A DNA stretch of 15,365 nucleotides from Bacteroidota bacterium (lineage in GTDB: Bacteria; Bacteroidota; Bacteroidia; Flavobacteriales; Flavobacteriaceae): contig JAEWLN010000133.1 of assembly GCA_023457535.1 (NCBI GenBank), positions 1 to 15,365 on the forward strand, given 5' to 3'. Both the position numbers and the translations under genes were made by a program. Below, one piece after another: positions 1 through 7,030 of the stretch (positions are counted from its first letter, which is position 1; every line of letters begins with the position of its first letter). A model generated the notes under the pieces. It searched no databases. It was not told the origin of the DNA and worked only from the letters and a program-made list of their open reading frames with translations.

Positions 1-776
1 GCATCGATGTATTGCAAACGGCATGACATCGGATATCCAAAATTGTTGTACGTATAGCTGTAAACGCGATTTTGCGTCGATTGGCTTCCGTTGAAATAAA
101 TCACCGATGACGACGATGCCACATTTTGCTCGCTCCCAAAGTAAAAAATCTCACGCCACGGACGAAAATAAGCGATCTGATCATAACCGGGCATGTTCCG
201 GACCGGACTGTTGTGTCCGTCATAAGTGATCGTTTCGTGTACGCTGTCGCGGTCAATGTTGTCCACCTCGCGCCATTTATTGACAATTTCGCCGCCCGCG
301 AATGCAAAGCGCTCTTTATTGCCATACTGTGTTTCCCCATTGATGACCCCGTAAGCCTGTCGGGTCAGGATATTTGACGAATTGGTGGTATAACTGTACT
401 CGACGTCGGCAAGATCGTCCATCCTTTCATGCGATATACGTCCCGCCGCATCGTATTGGAAGGTAAGTTCACGGGTTTTTGTGTTGTTGTAATTGAAACT
501 TTCGATTTTCGTGATCTTATCGCCTGTGTAGGAAAAGATTTGCGTCAGGTCGTTGGAATTATTGCCGTCCGATGCCGTTATTTTGTAAAGTCTGCTCCCG
601 ACATAAAAATACCGCATGGTGTAATGGCCGGCCGAACCGTCCGTGTGAAAAACGCGGCGCACCAGACGTGTGCCGTTCTGATTGGTTGTGTCGGGTATGA
701 CCGTCGACGGATCGTTGCCCTCCGAACACGAAATCAACCCCAAACACACACAACACATTCCCAAAAATTTCTTCAT
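1..776 (-). CDS. Putative lipoprotein with YD-like repeats (3' end beyond window)
   Basis: The frame is open from an ATG at 776 down to the window edge, giving 258 residues without a stop, so the C-terminus is missing. The N-terminus MKKFLGMCCVCLGLISC is a lipoprotein signal with lipobox L-I-S-C (Cys17). It is followed by S-E-G-N-D, an acidic stretch like the export signal that sends Bacteroidota lipoproteins to the cell surface. The rest is polar and rich in aromatic beta-hairpin motifs: F-S-Y-T-G-D-K-I at about 81-88, F-Q-Y-D-A-A-G-R-I at about 106-114, F-A-F-A-G-G-E-I at about 157-164 and Y-S-Y-T-Y-N-N-F-G at about 239-247. These resemble YD/RHS-type repeats found in many uncharacterised flavobacterial lipoproteins. 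There is no catalytic motif. It lies 78 bp downstream of alaS on the same strand but behind a terminator, so it is probably its own unit. A surface-exposed outer-membrane location is inferred; the function is unknown. Confidence 0.75.
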   Translation of the reverse strand, partial: MKKFLGMCCVCLGLISCSEGNDPSTVIPDTTNQNGTRLVRRVFHTDGSAGHYTMRYFYVGSRLYKITASDGNNSNDLTQIFSYTGDKITKIESFNYNNTKTRELTFQYDAAGRISHERMDDLADVEYSYTTNSSNILTRQAYGVINGETQYGNKERFAFAGGEIVNKWREVDNIDRDSVHETITYDGHNSPVRNMPGYDQIAYFRPWREIFYFGSEQNVASSSSVIYFNGSQSTQNRVYSYTYNNFGYPMSCRLQYID

Positions 777-792
777 CCGCTTTTGTTTGAGA

Positions 793-823
793 CAAATAAA
801 GCCAAAAAAAACCAACCGCACAA
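793..823 (-). promoter_or_regulatory. Candidate Bacteroidota promoter for the YD-repeat lipoprotein
   Basis: On the minus strand a TTG (821-823) is followed after 20 nt by TTTATTTG (793-800). The Bacteroidota sigma-factor consensus is TTG, about 19-20 nt, then TAnnTTTG, so the -7 element has one mismatch. It ends 16 nt before the ATG at 776. The TTG lies at the edge of the T-tract of the alaS terminator. Confidence 0.35.
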
Positions 824-847
824 AAAAGCCCGGTGGTTTGTCCGGGC
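822..847 (-). terminator. Intrinsic terminator of alaS
   Basis: Read on the minus strand, GCCCGG (842-847) and CCGGGC (828-833) form a 6-bp GC stem with an 8-nt loop, followed directly by six T (822-827). It begins 8 nt after the alaS stop codon. Confidence 0.85.
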
Positions 848-854
848 ATTATTT

Positions 855-3482
855 TTATTTGAGGTAATCGATCGCTTTTTCGAGCGCTTGCGGAATTCCA
901 TCAGGGTTTTTACCGCCCGCCGTGGCAAAAAACGGCTGTCCGCCGCCGCCGCCCTGGATGAATTTGCCGAGTTCGCGCACGACTTGTCCCGCGTTCAAAC
1001 CTTTTTCGGCTACGAGTTCTTTGGAAATGTAACACGTGAGCATCGGTTTGCCTTGCTCCGATGTGGCCAGCAGCAAAAATAAATTTTGTGCCGTATTTCC
1101 GATTTCATACGCGAGGTCTTTCGCACCCTCCGCATTCAGATCGATGTGTCTGGCCAGGAATTGCACGCCATGGATCTCCCGGAGTTCCGATACGAGTTCG
1201 GATTTCATTGCTTTGACCTTGTCCTTCATGAGTGCTTCGATCTGTTTGGCCAGCCGCGCATTTTCCTCCTGTAACGACACCACTGCTTTGAGCGTATCCT
1301 GCGGGTTTTTGAGCGCCGAACGGATTTCGTCAAGCGCTTTTTCCTGCGATGCAAAATAGTCCTTGACCGCGTCGTTCGTGATGGCCTCAATGCGTCGGAT
1401 GCCCGCTGCTACTGCGCCTTCGCTGATGATTTTGAAATGCCATATCTCTGCCGTGTTGCCCACGTGGATGCCGCCGCACAATTCGACCGAATCGCCAAAT
1501 TTGATCGCGCGTACCTTATCGCCGTATTTTTCGCCAAAGAGTGCCATCGCACCCTCTTCAATGGCCTGCGCAAACGGGATGCTGCGGCGCTCGACCAGCG
1601 GTATGTGCTGTTGGATTCTTTCGTTTACGAAGTCTTCGACCTGCCTGAGTTCGGCATCGGTCACCTTGGCAAAGTGCGAAAAATCAAAACGCAGGTAATT
1701 GGGGTTCACCAGTGAGCCTTTCTGCTCCACATGCGTGCCCAGGATCGCGCGCAATGCCTGGTGGAGCAAGTGCGTCGCCGAATGGTTGCTGGCCGTATGG
1801 TCGCGCAAATCGCCATCGACTTTGGCGACGAAATTACCCGATACATTCTCTGGCAACTGCCGCGTAAAATGCAAAATCAGGTTGTTTTCTCTCTTGGTAT
1901 CGATGATTTCTATGGTTTCGTTGGCGCCGGAAAGCGTTCCTTTGTCGCCCACTTGCCCACCGCCTTCAGCGTAGAATGGCGTGTTGTCAAGCACGATCTG
2001 GTAGAGCAACCCGTCCTTTTTTGAATCGATCTTGCGGTACCGCGTGATTTTAACCTCGTTTTCCAATTGGTCATATCCGACAAACGTTTCGACATTGCCA
2101 TCAATGAGAATCGTCCAATCGTCGGTCGTAACCTCCGATGCGGCGCGCGAACGCGTTTTTTGCTGGAACATCGCTTTGTCAAAATCGGCTTCGTTGTAAG
2201 CCATCCCCTTTTCCTTGAGGATCAGCGCGGTCAGGTCCTTTGGAAAACCAAACGTATCGTAAAGTTCAAACGCCTTCTCACCGGCCACTTCGCCGCCTTT
2301 GGTTTCGGACACAACATTTTCAAGCAACTGCAAGCCCTGGTCGAGCGTACGTAAAAACGACTGTTCTTCTTCGCGGATCACGTTCATCACAAGGTTCTTT
2401 TGCGCGACGATCTCCGGGAAAGCGCTGCCCATTTGCGAGGCGAGCGTTTCTACAAGTTGGTAAATGAAGGCTTCCCTGGTATTCAAAAACGTAAATCCGT
2501 AGCGTATCGCACGGCGTAAAATGCGCCGGATCACGTAGCCGGCACCGGTGTTTGAGGGCAACTGGCCATCGGCGATCGCAAACGCCACGGCGCGAACGTG
2601 GTCAGCGATGACGCGGATGGCGATATTTGTCTTTTCTTCTGCATCAGATGCTGCTTTCATCGTATATTTTGCACCGGTTACGGCTTCGATCCGATGGATC
2701 AGCGGCATGAACACATCGGTGTCATAATTCGATTGTACGCCTTGCAAAACCATACACAAACGCTCGAATCCCATTCCGGTGTCGACGTGTTGCGCGGGCA
2801 ATTTCTCGAGCGAACCGTCGGCCTTGCGGTTGAATTCCATAAAGACGTTGTTCCAGATCTCGACCACATGCGGATGATCGGCGTTGACGAGTTCTTTGCC
2901 CGGCGTTTTTGCTTTTTCATCGGCCGAACGGATGTCGACGTGGATCTCCGAACATGGCCCGCACGGTCCCTGATCGCCCATTTCCCAGAAATTGTCTTTT
3001 TTGTTGCCCAGCAGGATTCTGTCTTCTGCGATCAGTGTTTTCCAAATGTCATAAGCTTCCTGGTCGAACGGCACGTTCTCTTCCTGGGAACCTTCGAAAA
3101 CGGTCACATACAAAATGTCCTTGTCGATTTTATAGACTTCGGTCAGCAGTTCCCATGCCCAATGGATCGCTTCTTTCTTGAAATAATCGCCAAAACTCCA
3201 GTTGCCAAGCATCTCGAACATGGTGTGGTGGTAGGTATCGATCCCTACTTCCTCCAAATCGTTGTGCTTGCCCGATACGCGGAGGCACTTTTGGGTGTCA
3301 GCGATACGCGGGCTTTTTGGCGTGCCGTTGCCCAGGAAAAATTCCTTGAACTGTGCCATGCCGGAATTGTTGAACATCAGCGTTGGGTCGTCTTTTAAGA
3401 CAATAGGCGCCGACGGCACGATCAGATGGCCTTTGGACTGGAAAAAATCGAGAAACTGTTGTCTGATATACTGTGATTTCAT
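855..3482 (-). CDS. alaS: Alanine--tRNA ligase
   Basis: This is alanyl-tRNA synthetase, a cytoplasmic class II enzyme that charges tRNA-Ala with alanine using ATP and hydrolyses mischarged Ser/Gly-tRNA-Ala. The 875-residue length matches bacterial AlaRS. The catalytic domain starts at once (P-T-L-M-F-N-N-S-G-M at 33-42) and contains the motif 2 region at about 71-106, including T-M-F-E-M-L-G-N-W-S. An anticodon-independent tRNA-recognition region follows. The editing domain has both zinc-binding parts: HSATH (His567, His571) and CGGIH (Cys669, His673). The C-terminal C-Ala domain starts with a coiled coil (about 730-765) and ends with the Gly-rich F-I-Q-G-G-G-G-G-Q-P segment (841-850). All key residues are present, so it should be active. 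It is monocistronic: terminator downstream, divergent M23 gene upstream. The leader next to the ATG is repetitive (see 3486-3600). Confidence 0.98.
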   Translation of the reverse strand: MKSQYIRQQFLDFFQSKGHLIVPSAPIVLKDDPTLMFNNSGMAQFKEFFLGNGTPKSPRIADTQKCLRVSGKHNDLEEVGIDTYHHTMFEMLGNWSFGDYFKKEAIHWAWELLTEVYKIDKDILYVTVFEGSQEENVPFDQEAYDIWKTLIAEDRILLGNKKDNFWEMGDQGPCGPCSEIHVDIRSADEKAKTPGKELVNADHPHVVEIWNNVFMEFNRKADGSLEKLPAQHVDTGMGFERLCMVLQGVQSNYDTDVFMPLIHRIEAVTGAKYTMKAASDAEEKTNIAIRVIADHVRAVAFAIADGQLPSNTGAGYVIRRILRRAIRYGFTFLNTREAFIYQLVETLASQMGSAFPEIVAQKNLVMNVIREEEQSFLRTLDQGLQLLENVVSETKGGEVAGEKAFELYDTFGFPKDLTALILKEKGMAYNEADFDKAMFQQKTRSRAASEVTTDDWTILIDGNVETFVGYDQLENEVKITRYRKIDSKKDGLLYQIVLDNTPFYAEGGGQVGDKGTLSGANETIEIIDTKRENNLILHFTRQLPENVSGNFVAKVDGDLRDHTASNHSATHLLHQALRAILGTHVEQKGSLVNPNYLRFDFSHFAKVTDAELRQVEDFVNERIQQHIPLVERRSIPFAQAIEEGAMALFGEKYGDKVRAIKFGDSVELCGGIHVGNTAEIWHFKIISEGAVAAGIRRIEAITNDAVKDYFASQEKALDEIRSALKNPQDTLKAVVSLQEENARLAKQIEALMKDKVKAMKSELVSELREIHGVQFLARHIDLNAEGAKDLAYEIGNTAQNLFLLLATSEQGKPMLTCYISKELVAEKGLNAGQVVRELGKFIQGGGGGQPFFATAGGKNPDGIPQALEKAIDYLK

Positions 3483-3485
3483 TTT

Positions 3486-3600
3486 AATTTGAGAATTTGA
3501 GAATTTGAAAATTTGAAAATGATGGCATCTCGTAAATCATGAAGTTTTCTGCGTAAGATAACGCATTTTCAAATTTTCAAATTACCTAATTTTCAAATTA
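3486..3600. repeat. 8-bp tandem repeat and 20-bp inverted repeat in the alaS leader
   Basis: Four head-to-tail copies of AATTTGAR (3486-3517) are followed by AATG. The block 3502-3521 is exactly the reverse complement of 3564-3583, a perfect 20-bp inverted repeat with a 42-nt spacer. A further TTTTCAAATT copy lies at 3590-3599. The nearest copy ends 3 bp from the alaS start codon, so an alaS transcript starting upstream would fold a long A/U-rich hairpin close to its ribosome entry site. The arms are very AT-rich compared with nearby coding DNA. It may be a dispersed intergenic repeat, a leader structure, or both. Confidence 0.7.
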
Positions 3601-3624
3601 CATCCAAGAAGCAAAACATTTTAC

Positions 3625-3632
3625 TAAATTTG
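3625..3632 (+). promoter_or_regulatory. Candidate -7 element for the M23 peptidase gene
   Basis: TAAATTTG matches the Bacteroidota -7 consensus TAnnTTTG exactly. It would give a leader of about 40 nt before the ATG at 3677. I see no TTG at the usual distance upstream. Confidence 0.45.
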
Positions 3633-3654
3633 TTCACCTCCTGCTTTTCACGCG

Positions 3655-3662
3655 CAAAAATA
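3655..3662 (-). promoter_or_regulatory. Candidate -7 element for alaS
   Basis: On the minus strand TATTTTTG matches TAnnTTTG. It would produce an alaS leader of about 165-170 nt containing the whole inverted repeat at 3502-3583. No convincing -33 element is visible, and AT-rich spacer DNA makes chance matches fairly likely. Confidence 0.3.
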
Positions 3663-3676
3663 GGAATTTATCCAAA

Positions 3677-4654
3677 ATGAAGAAGGTAAAATATTACTAC
3701 GATCCGGAAAACCTCGCGTACAAAAAGATCAAGGTGCGCAAACGGACCAGATTTGCCTATGCAGCGTTGTTTTTGACCGCGTCGGCGTTGTTTGGCGTGC
3801 TTTGCTTCTTGGTGTTGCTCAACACCCCTTTTTTTGAAACGCCAAAAGACCGGCTGCAGGCACGCGAGATCGAGAATTTCAAGCTCAATTATGCGATCCT
3901 GAACAAAAAAATGGACCAGATCGATGAAGTGCTGACCAATATCGAGGACCGCGACAACAACATCTACCGCACCTATTTTAACACCGCACCTATCCCGGAA
4001 GAGCAGCGAAGCGCCGGTTTTGGCGGCGTGAACCGATACAAAGAACTCGAAGGATTTGACAATTCCGAACTCGTGATCAATACATCCAGGCGCGTCGACG
4101 TGATTTCAAAAGCGCTCGCCATCCAATCCAAATCACTTGATGAAATCGCCAAACTGGTCAAAGAAAAAAATAAATTGCTCGCGGCCATCCCGGCGATACA
4201 ACCGGTTCGCAATGAAAACCTCAAAGCTGTTGCCTCCGGATTCGGCTATCGGACCGATCCATTTACCAAGGCGCGGAAATTTCACGCCGGCATGGATTTT
4301 TCTGCCAAGACAGGCACGCCGGTTTTTGCTTCAGGCGATGGCGTTGTGGACCGTGCGGACAACACCGCATCGGGTTACGGCAACCACATCGTGATACGCC
4401 ACGGTTTTGGATACCAGACGCTTTACGGGCATTTGAGCAAGTACAAGGTACGCGCCGGACAACGCGTCAAACGCGGCGATATTATCGGGTATGTGGGTTC
4501 TACCGGCCGATCGGAAGCCCCGCACCTGCACTACGAAGTGCACAAGAACGGCGAGGTCGTCAACCCGCTAAATTTTTATTATGGCAATATTTCTGCGGCA
4601 GAATACATAGTTATTTCTAAATTAGCCAATCAGGAAAACCAATCTCTCGACTAA
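3677..4654 (+). CDS. Membrane-anchored M23 family (LytM-type) peptidase
   Basis: This 325-residue envelope protein has a cytoplasmic, strongly basic N-terminus, one transmembrane helix at about 27-49, a periplasmic helical/coiled-coil region (about 55-180) and a C-terminal LytM domain (about 185-300). The zinc ligands of M23 peptidases are all present: His203 and Asp207 in H-A-G-M-D, and His285 in H-L-H (283-285), plus the conserved Y-G-H at 250-252. It should therefore be a catalytically competent peptidoglycan endopeptidase rather than an EnvC-like activator, although the exact cross-link cut is not visible. The stop codon is immediately followed by the ATG of the MerR-like gene, so the two are co-transcribed and probably translationally coupled. 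The divergent neighbour is alaS. Confidence 0.92.
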   Translation: MKKVKYYYDPENLAYKKIKVRKRTRFAYAALFLTASALFGVLCFLVLLNTPFFETPKDRLQAREIENFKLNYAILNKKMDQIDEVLTNIEDRDNNIYRTYFNTAPIPEEQRSAGFGGVNRYKELEGFDNSELVINTSRRVDVISKALAIQSKSLDEIAKLVKEKNKLLAAIPAIQPVRNENLKAVASGFGYRTDPFTKARKFHAGMDFSAKTGTPVFASGDGVVDRADNTASGYGNHIVIRHGFGYQTLYGHLSKYKVRAGQRVKRGDIIGYVGSTGRSEAPHLHYEVHKNGEVVNPLNFYYGNISAAEYIVISKLANQENQSLD

Positions 4655-4987
4655 ATGCACATCGATCTATCACCGGACAAAAGATATTTTAGCATAGGCG
4701 AAATCGCAAAGGCGTTCAACGTCAATGCATCGCTGATTCGCTTTTGGGACAAGGAATTCGACATTCTCAAACCCAAGAAAAACGCCAAAGGCAACCGAAT
4801 GTTTACGCCCGAAGACGTCAAAAACCTGCAATTGATCTACCACCTGGTCAAAGAACGCGGATTTACGCTCGACGGTGCGCGCACGCATCTGAAAGAAGGC
4901 CAGAAAAAAACGCTCGATAAATATGAGATCATCAGCAAGCTTGAAGCGATCAGGGTTCAGCTGACCGACATCAAGAATCATTTGTGA
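4655..4987 (+). CDS. Small MerR family transcriptional regulator
   Basis: This 110-residue protein has the MerR winged-helix DNA-binding fold: Y-F-S-I-G-E-I-A-K-A-F at 11-21, L-I-R-F-W-D-K-E-F at 27-35 and R-M-F-T-P-E-D-V at 48-55. A helical tail ending in a likely dimerisation coil (about 88-110) follows. There is no effector-binding domain and no metal-binding cysteine, so it is not a typical metal or drug sensor. The ATG directly abuts the stop of the M23 gene, which suggests a linked role, perhaps control of this envelope cluster (inferred). The target promoter is unknown. A 178-bp gap separates it from lemA. Confidence 0.88.
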   Translation: MHIDLSPDKRYFSIGEIAKAFNVNASLIRFWDKEFDILKPKKNAKGNRMFTPEDVKNLQLIYHLVKERGFTLDGARTHLKEGQKKTLDKYEIISKLEAIRVQLTDIKNHL

Positions 4988-5165
4988 ACAAGCGGAACGC
5001 TGAAAGCTGAAAGCTAAGATTGCCAGCCGAAAAACTGAAAACGGCAGACCTTAACGAATAAAAGTACAGTATAAACAATAAATTTACCTTAACAGCGCTT
5101 TGGAAGCTCGCCTCTTTCGGCCGATAGCGCAAAGCCAAATAAACAATCACTAAAACCAAACCGTC
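4988..5165 (+). other. MerR-lemA intergenic region with GCTGAAA repeats
   Basis: This gap holds a 7-bp direct repeat, GCTGAAA twice plus GCT (4999-5015). It is followed by an A-rich hairpin with a GCCG/CGGC stem (5026-5029 and 5042-5045), with alternative TGCC/GGCA pairing at 5021-5046. No T-tract follows, so it is not a good terminator. TAAATTTA at 5079-5086 is one base off the -7 consensus and could serve lemA with a leader of about 75 nt. The first part looks like a dispersed intergenic repeat, which cannot be confirmed from one copy. Confidence 0.4.
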
Positions 5166-5747
5166 ATGAGAAAATTTTTGCCTTGGATTATTGTAGGTGG
5201 AGTCGTTTTGATCGTCATCTTTTGGGCGATGGGCATCCAGAACAAAGCATTGGTCTTTAACCAGGCCGTAGGAAAAGAATGGGGTAATGTGGAAACGGCT
5301 TACCAGCGACGCAACGACCTGATCGGAAACCTGGTCAACACGGTCAAAGGGGCCGCCGATTTCGAAAAATCCACCCTCGAAGCCGTCACCCAGGCGCGTG
5401 CAAACGCCACGGCTGTCAAAATCGACCCCAGCAACATCACGCCCGAGCAGCTCGAACAATTCCAGCAGGCACAGGCGGGCGTCTCCTCTACGTTGTCGCG
5501 ATTGCTCGTATCGGTCGAGCGCTATCCGGACCTCAAGGCCACACAAAACTTCCGCGATCTGCAAGCCGAGCTGACCAGCACAGAAAACCAGGTACTGACG
5601 GCGCGCACGCGTTTCAACGAAGCCGTCCAGGCCTACAATGGCTATGTGTTGTCGATTCCGCAAAAATGGTTTTTGAGCGGTTATCCTGAGAAACCGTACT
5701 TTAAATCGGTGGCCGGCGCAGACAAACCGGTTGAAGTCAAATTCTAG
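5166..5747 (+). CDS. lemA: LemA family membrane protein
   Basis: This 193-residue protein has a single N-terminal transmembrane helix (about 5-22) and a four-helix-bundle LemA domain. Family landmarks are visible: a Q-R-R-N-D-L-I-G-N-L segment at 47-56, the E-R-Y-P-D-L-K-A motif at 118-125, R-F-N-E-A-V-Q-A-Y-N at 149-158 and a C-terminal aromatic/proline stretch. LemA proteins are inner-membrane proteins with a periplasmic bundle; their biochemical role is not settled. The ATG at 5166 precedes a short basic segment and the membrane helix, as expected. It is followed after 2 bp by a TPM-domain gene, and the LemA-TPM-TPM trio is a recurrent arrangement in Bacteroidota, so the three products probably act together at the membrane. 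Confidence 0.93.
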   Translation: MRKFLPWIIVGGVVLIVIFWAMGIQNKALVFNQAVGKEWGNVETAYQRRNDLIGNLVNTVKGAADFEKSTLEAVTQARANATAVKIDPSNITPEQLEQFQQAQAGVSSTLSRLLVSVERYPDLKATQNFRDLQAELTSTENQVLTARTRFNEAVQAYNGYVLSIPQKWFLSGYPEKPYFKSVAGADKPVEVKF

Positions 5748-5749
5748 CC

Positions 5750-6187
5750 ATGTCACAAGTCGAGGATTTTTTGACCGCGGCCCAGGAGCAGCAAATCGTC
5801 GAAGCCATTCGATTGGCCGAGCGCAATACGTCCGGTGAAATCCGCGTCCACATTGAAAAATCAACTTCCATCGCAGCATACCAACGCGCGATGGAAGTTT
5901 TTCATTTGCTCAAAATGGACAATACCAAACTTCAGAATGGCGTACTGATCTATGTGGCCGTGGACAACCACGAATTCGCCATTTGCGGCGACAAAGGCAT
6001 CGATGCAGTGGTCCCGTCGGATTTTTGGGATTGTACGCGCGATGCGATGCAACAGCAATTCAAGCAAGGCCTATTCATGCAAGGACTCATCGATGGCGTT
6101 ACGCGCGCCGGTGAAAAACTCCGGCAATACTTCCCGTGGGAACATGGCGATACAGACGAATTGTCGAACGAAATTTCAAAAGGCTGA
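5750..6187 (+). CDS. Soluble TPM domain protein
   Basis: This 145-residue protein consists of a TPM_phosphatase-type domain (the fold shared by Psb32, YgcG and related proteins). The domain runs from the helix E-Q-Q-I-V-E-A-I near the start, through the strand T-S-G-E-I-R-V-H-I-E, to G-V-L-I-Y-V-A-V and the conserved C-G-D-K-G-I-D segment. It has no signal peptide and no membrane helix, so it is probably cytoplasmic, unlike its downstream paralogue. Some TPM proteins have been reported as phosphatases, but activity cannot be read from this sequence. It sits 2 bp after lemA, and its TGA overlaps the next ATG by one base (TGATG), indicating translational coupling. Confidence 0.9.
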   Translation: MSQVEDFLTAAQEQQIVEAIRLAERNTSGEIRVHIEKSTSIAAYQRAMEVFHLLKMDNTKLQNGVLIYVAVDNHEFAICGDKGIDAVVPSDFWDCTRDAMQQQFKQGLFMQGLIDGVTRAGEKLRQYFPWEHGDTDELSNEISKG

Positions 6188-6975
6188 TGAATCCGCGCGC
6201 CCTAATCCCGAACCTTCTTTTTGCATTGTCGCTGTTTGTGACGCAGGCGATTTGCGCCCAACTCAACGTGCCACCCAAGCCGGACTTCCAAACATCGGTG
6301 TACGATTACGCCAGGATGATGCAACCGGCGCAGGCCAAACAGCTCGAAGAAAAACTCATCCGCTATTCGGATTCGACGACCACTCAGATTGTGGCCATCA
6401 CGATCGAAAGCCTCAACAATGAAGACATCAACGTCGTAGGGCCGCGCTGGGCACACGCATGGGGAATCGGACAAAAGGACAAAGACAACGGCATTCTGAT
6501 CCTGGTTTCCAAAGGCGACCGCAAAGTGGGCATCTATCCGGGATACGGCGTCGAACACAAAATCATTGCCGCCACGGGCAAGCAGATTATCGATTACATC
6601 ATCACGCCGGAATTCAAAAAAGGAAATTTTTACGCCGGGCTCGACAAAGGCGCCGACGCCATTTTTGAAGTCCTAAAAGGCACTTACAAAGGCACGCGCA
6701 TCAAGGACCAGACCGATAGTGGCATCCCGGTAATTGTGATGATCATTGTTTTCATCATCATCCTCGCGCTCATTACGCGCAAACGCGGCGGCGGCGGCAA
6801 TAATTCCGGGCGCGGCGGCGGATTTGACCTTGGCGACATGATCATTCTGAGCAGCCTGGGCCGCGGCGGATTCGGAGGTGGATCGTCAGGCGGCGGATTT
6901 GGCGGCGGCGGCGGATTTGGCGGGGGCTTTGGCGGTGGCGGATTCAGCGGTGGCGGTTCGAGCGGCAGTTGGTAG
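6187..6975 (+). CDS. Secreted/membrane TPM domain protein with Gly-rich tail (YgcG-like)
   Basis: I place the start at the ATG at 6187 (262 residues) rather than an in-frame ATG 51 bp upstream. The 6187 start overlaps the previous stop by one base and begins a clean signal peptide (M-N-P-R-A-L, hydrophobic core 9-23, likely cleavage after A-I-C-A at 24). A TPM domain follows (about 35-165), with Y-D-Y-A at 39-42, N-G-I-L-I-L-V at 101-107 and the G-I-Y-P-G-Y-G-V-E motif at 115-123. Next come a transmembrane helix (180-197), a basic stop-transfer R-K-R and a low-complexity Gly/Phe/Ser tail (201-262). This matches the YgcG-type architecture: periplasmic TPM domain and cytoplasmic Gly-rich tail. 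It is the last gene of the lemA cluster, followed by a terminator. The function is not established. Confidence 0.92.
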   Translation: MNPRALIPNLLFALSLFVTQAICAQLNVPPKPDFQTSVYDYARMMQPAQAKQLEEKLIRYSDSTTTQIVAITIESLNNEDINVVGPRWAHAWGIGQKDKDNGILILVSKGDRKVGIYPGYGVEHKIIAATGKQIIDYIITPEFKKGNFYAGLDKGADAIFEVLKGTYKGTRIKDQTDSGIPVIVMIIVFIIILALITRKRGGGGNNSGRGGGFDLGDMIILSSLGRGGFGGGSSGGGFGGGGGFGGGFGGGGFSGGGSSGSW

Positions 6976-6996
6976 ATTTGATACAACAATAAACTG

Positions 6997-7030
6997 AAAA
7001 ACCACGAATGGAATTCCGTTCGTGGTTTTT
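6997..7030. terminator. Bidirectional hairpin terminator between convergent genes
   Basis: AAAAACCACGAA (6997-7008) pairs perfectly with TTCGTGGTTTTT (7019-7030), and the 10-nt interior TGGAATTCCG can also pair further. A-tracts and T-tracts flank it on both sides, so it can terminate the lemA-TPM cluster on plus and the MBOAT/SGNH pair on minus. It overlaps the last two bases of the minus-strand stop codon at 7029-7031. Confidence 0.85.

Noticed and set aside
2598..3398. A 266-residue plus-strand open frame inside alaS
   Set aside because: It lies wholly antisense to the catalytic domain of AlaRS, with no family signature and no promoter.
3486..3600. CRISPR array
   Set aside because: The repeat unit is 8 bp and head-to-tail without spacers, and no cas genes are present.
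5097..5142. GCTTTG/CAAAGC pairing in the lemA leader
   Set aside because: Only 6 bp with a long loop and no further pairing; likely chance.
4971..5879. A 302-residue minus-strand open frame opposite lemA
   Set aside because: It is antisense to the conserved LemA frame and runs into the next gene and the repeat region. The protein has no recognisable domain; long antisense frames are expected at this base composition.
6136..6186. Upstream in-frame ATG for the membrane TPM protein
   Set aside because: It would add 17 polar residues before the signal peptide and overlap the upstream gene by 52 bp; the ATG at 6187 gives a standard signal peptide and a 1-bp overlap.
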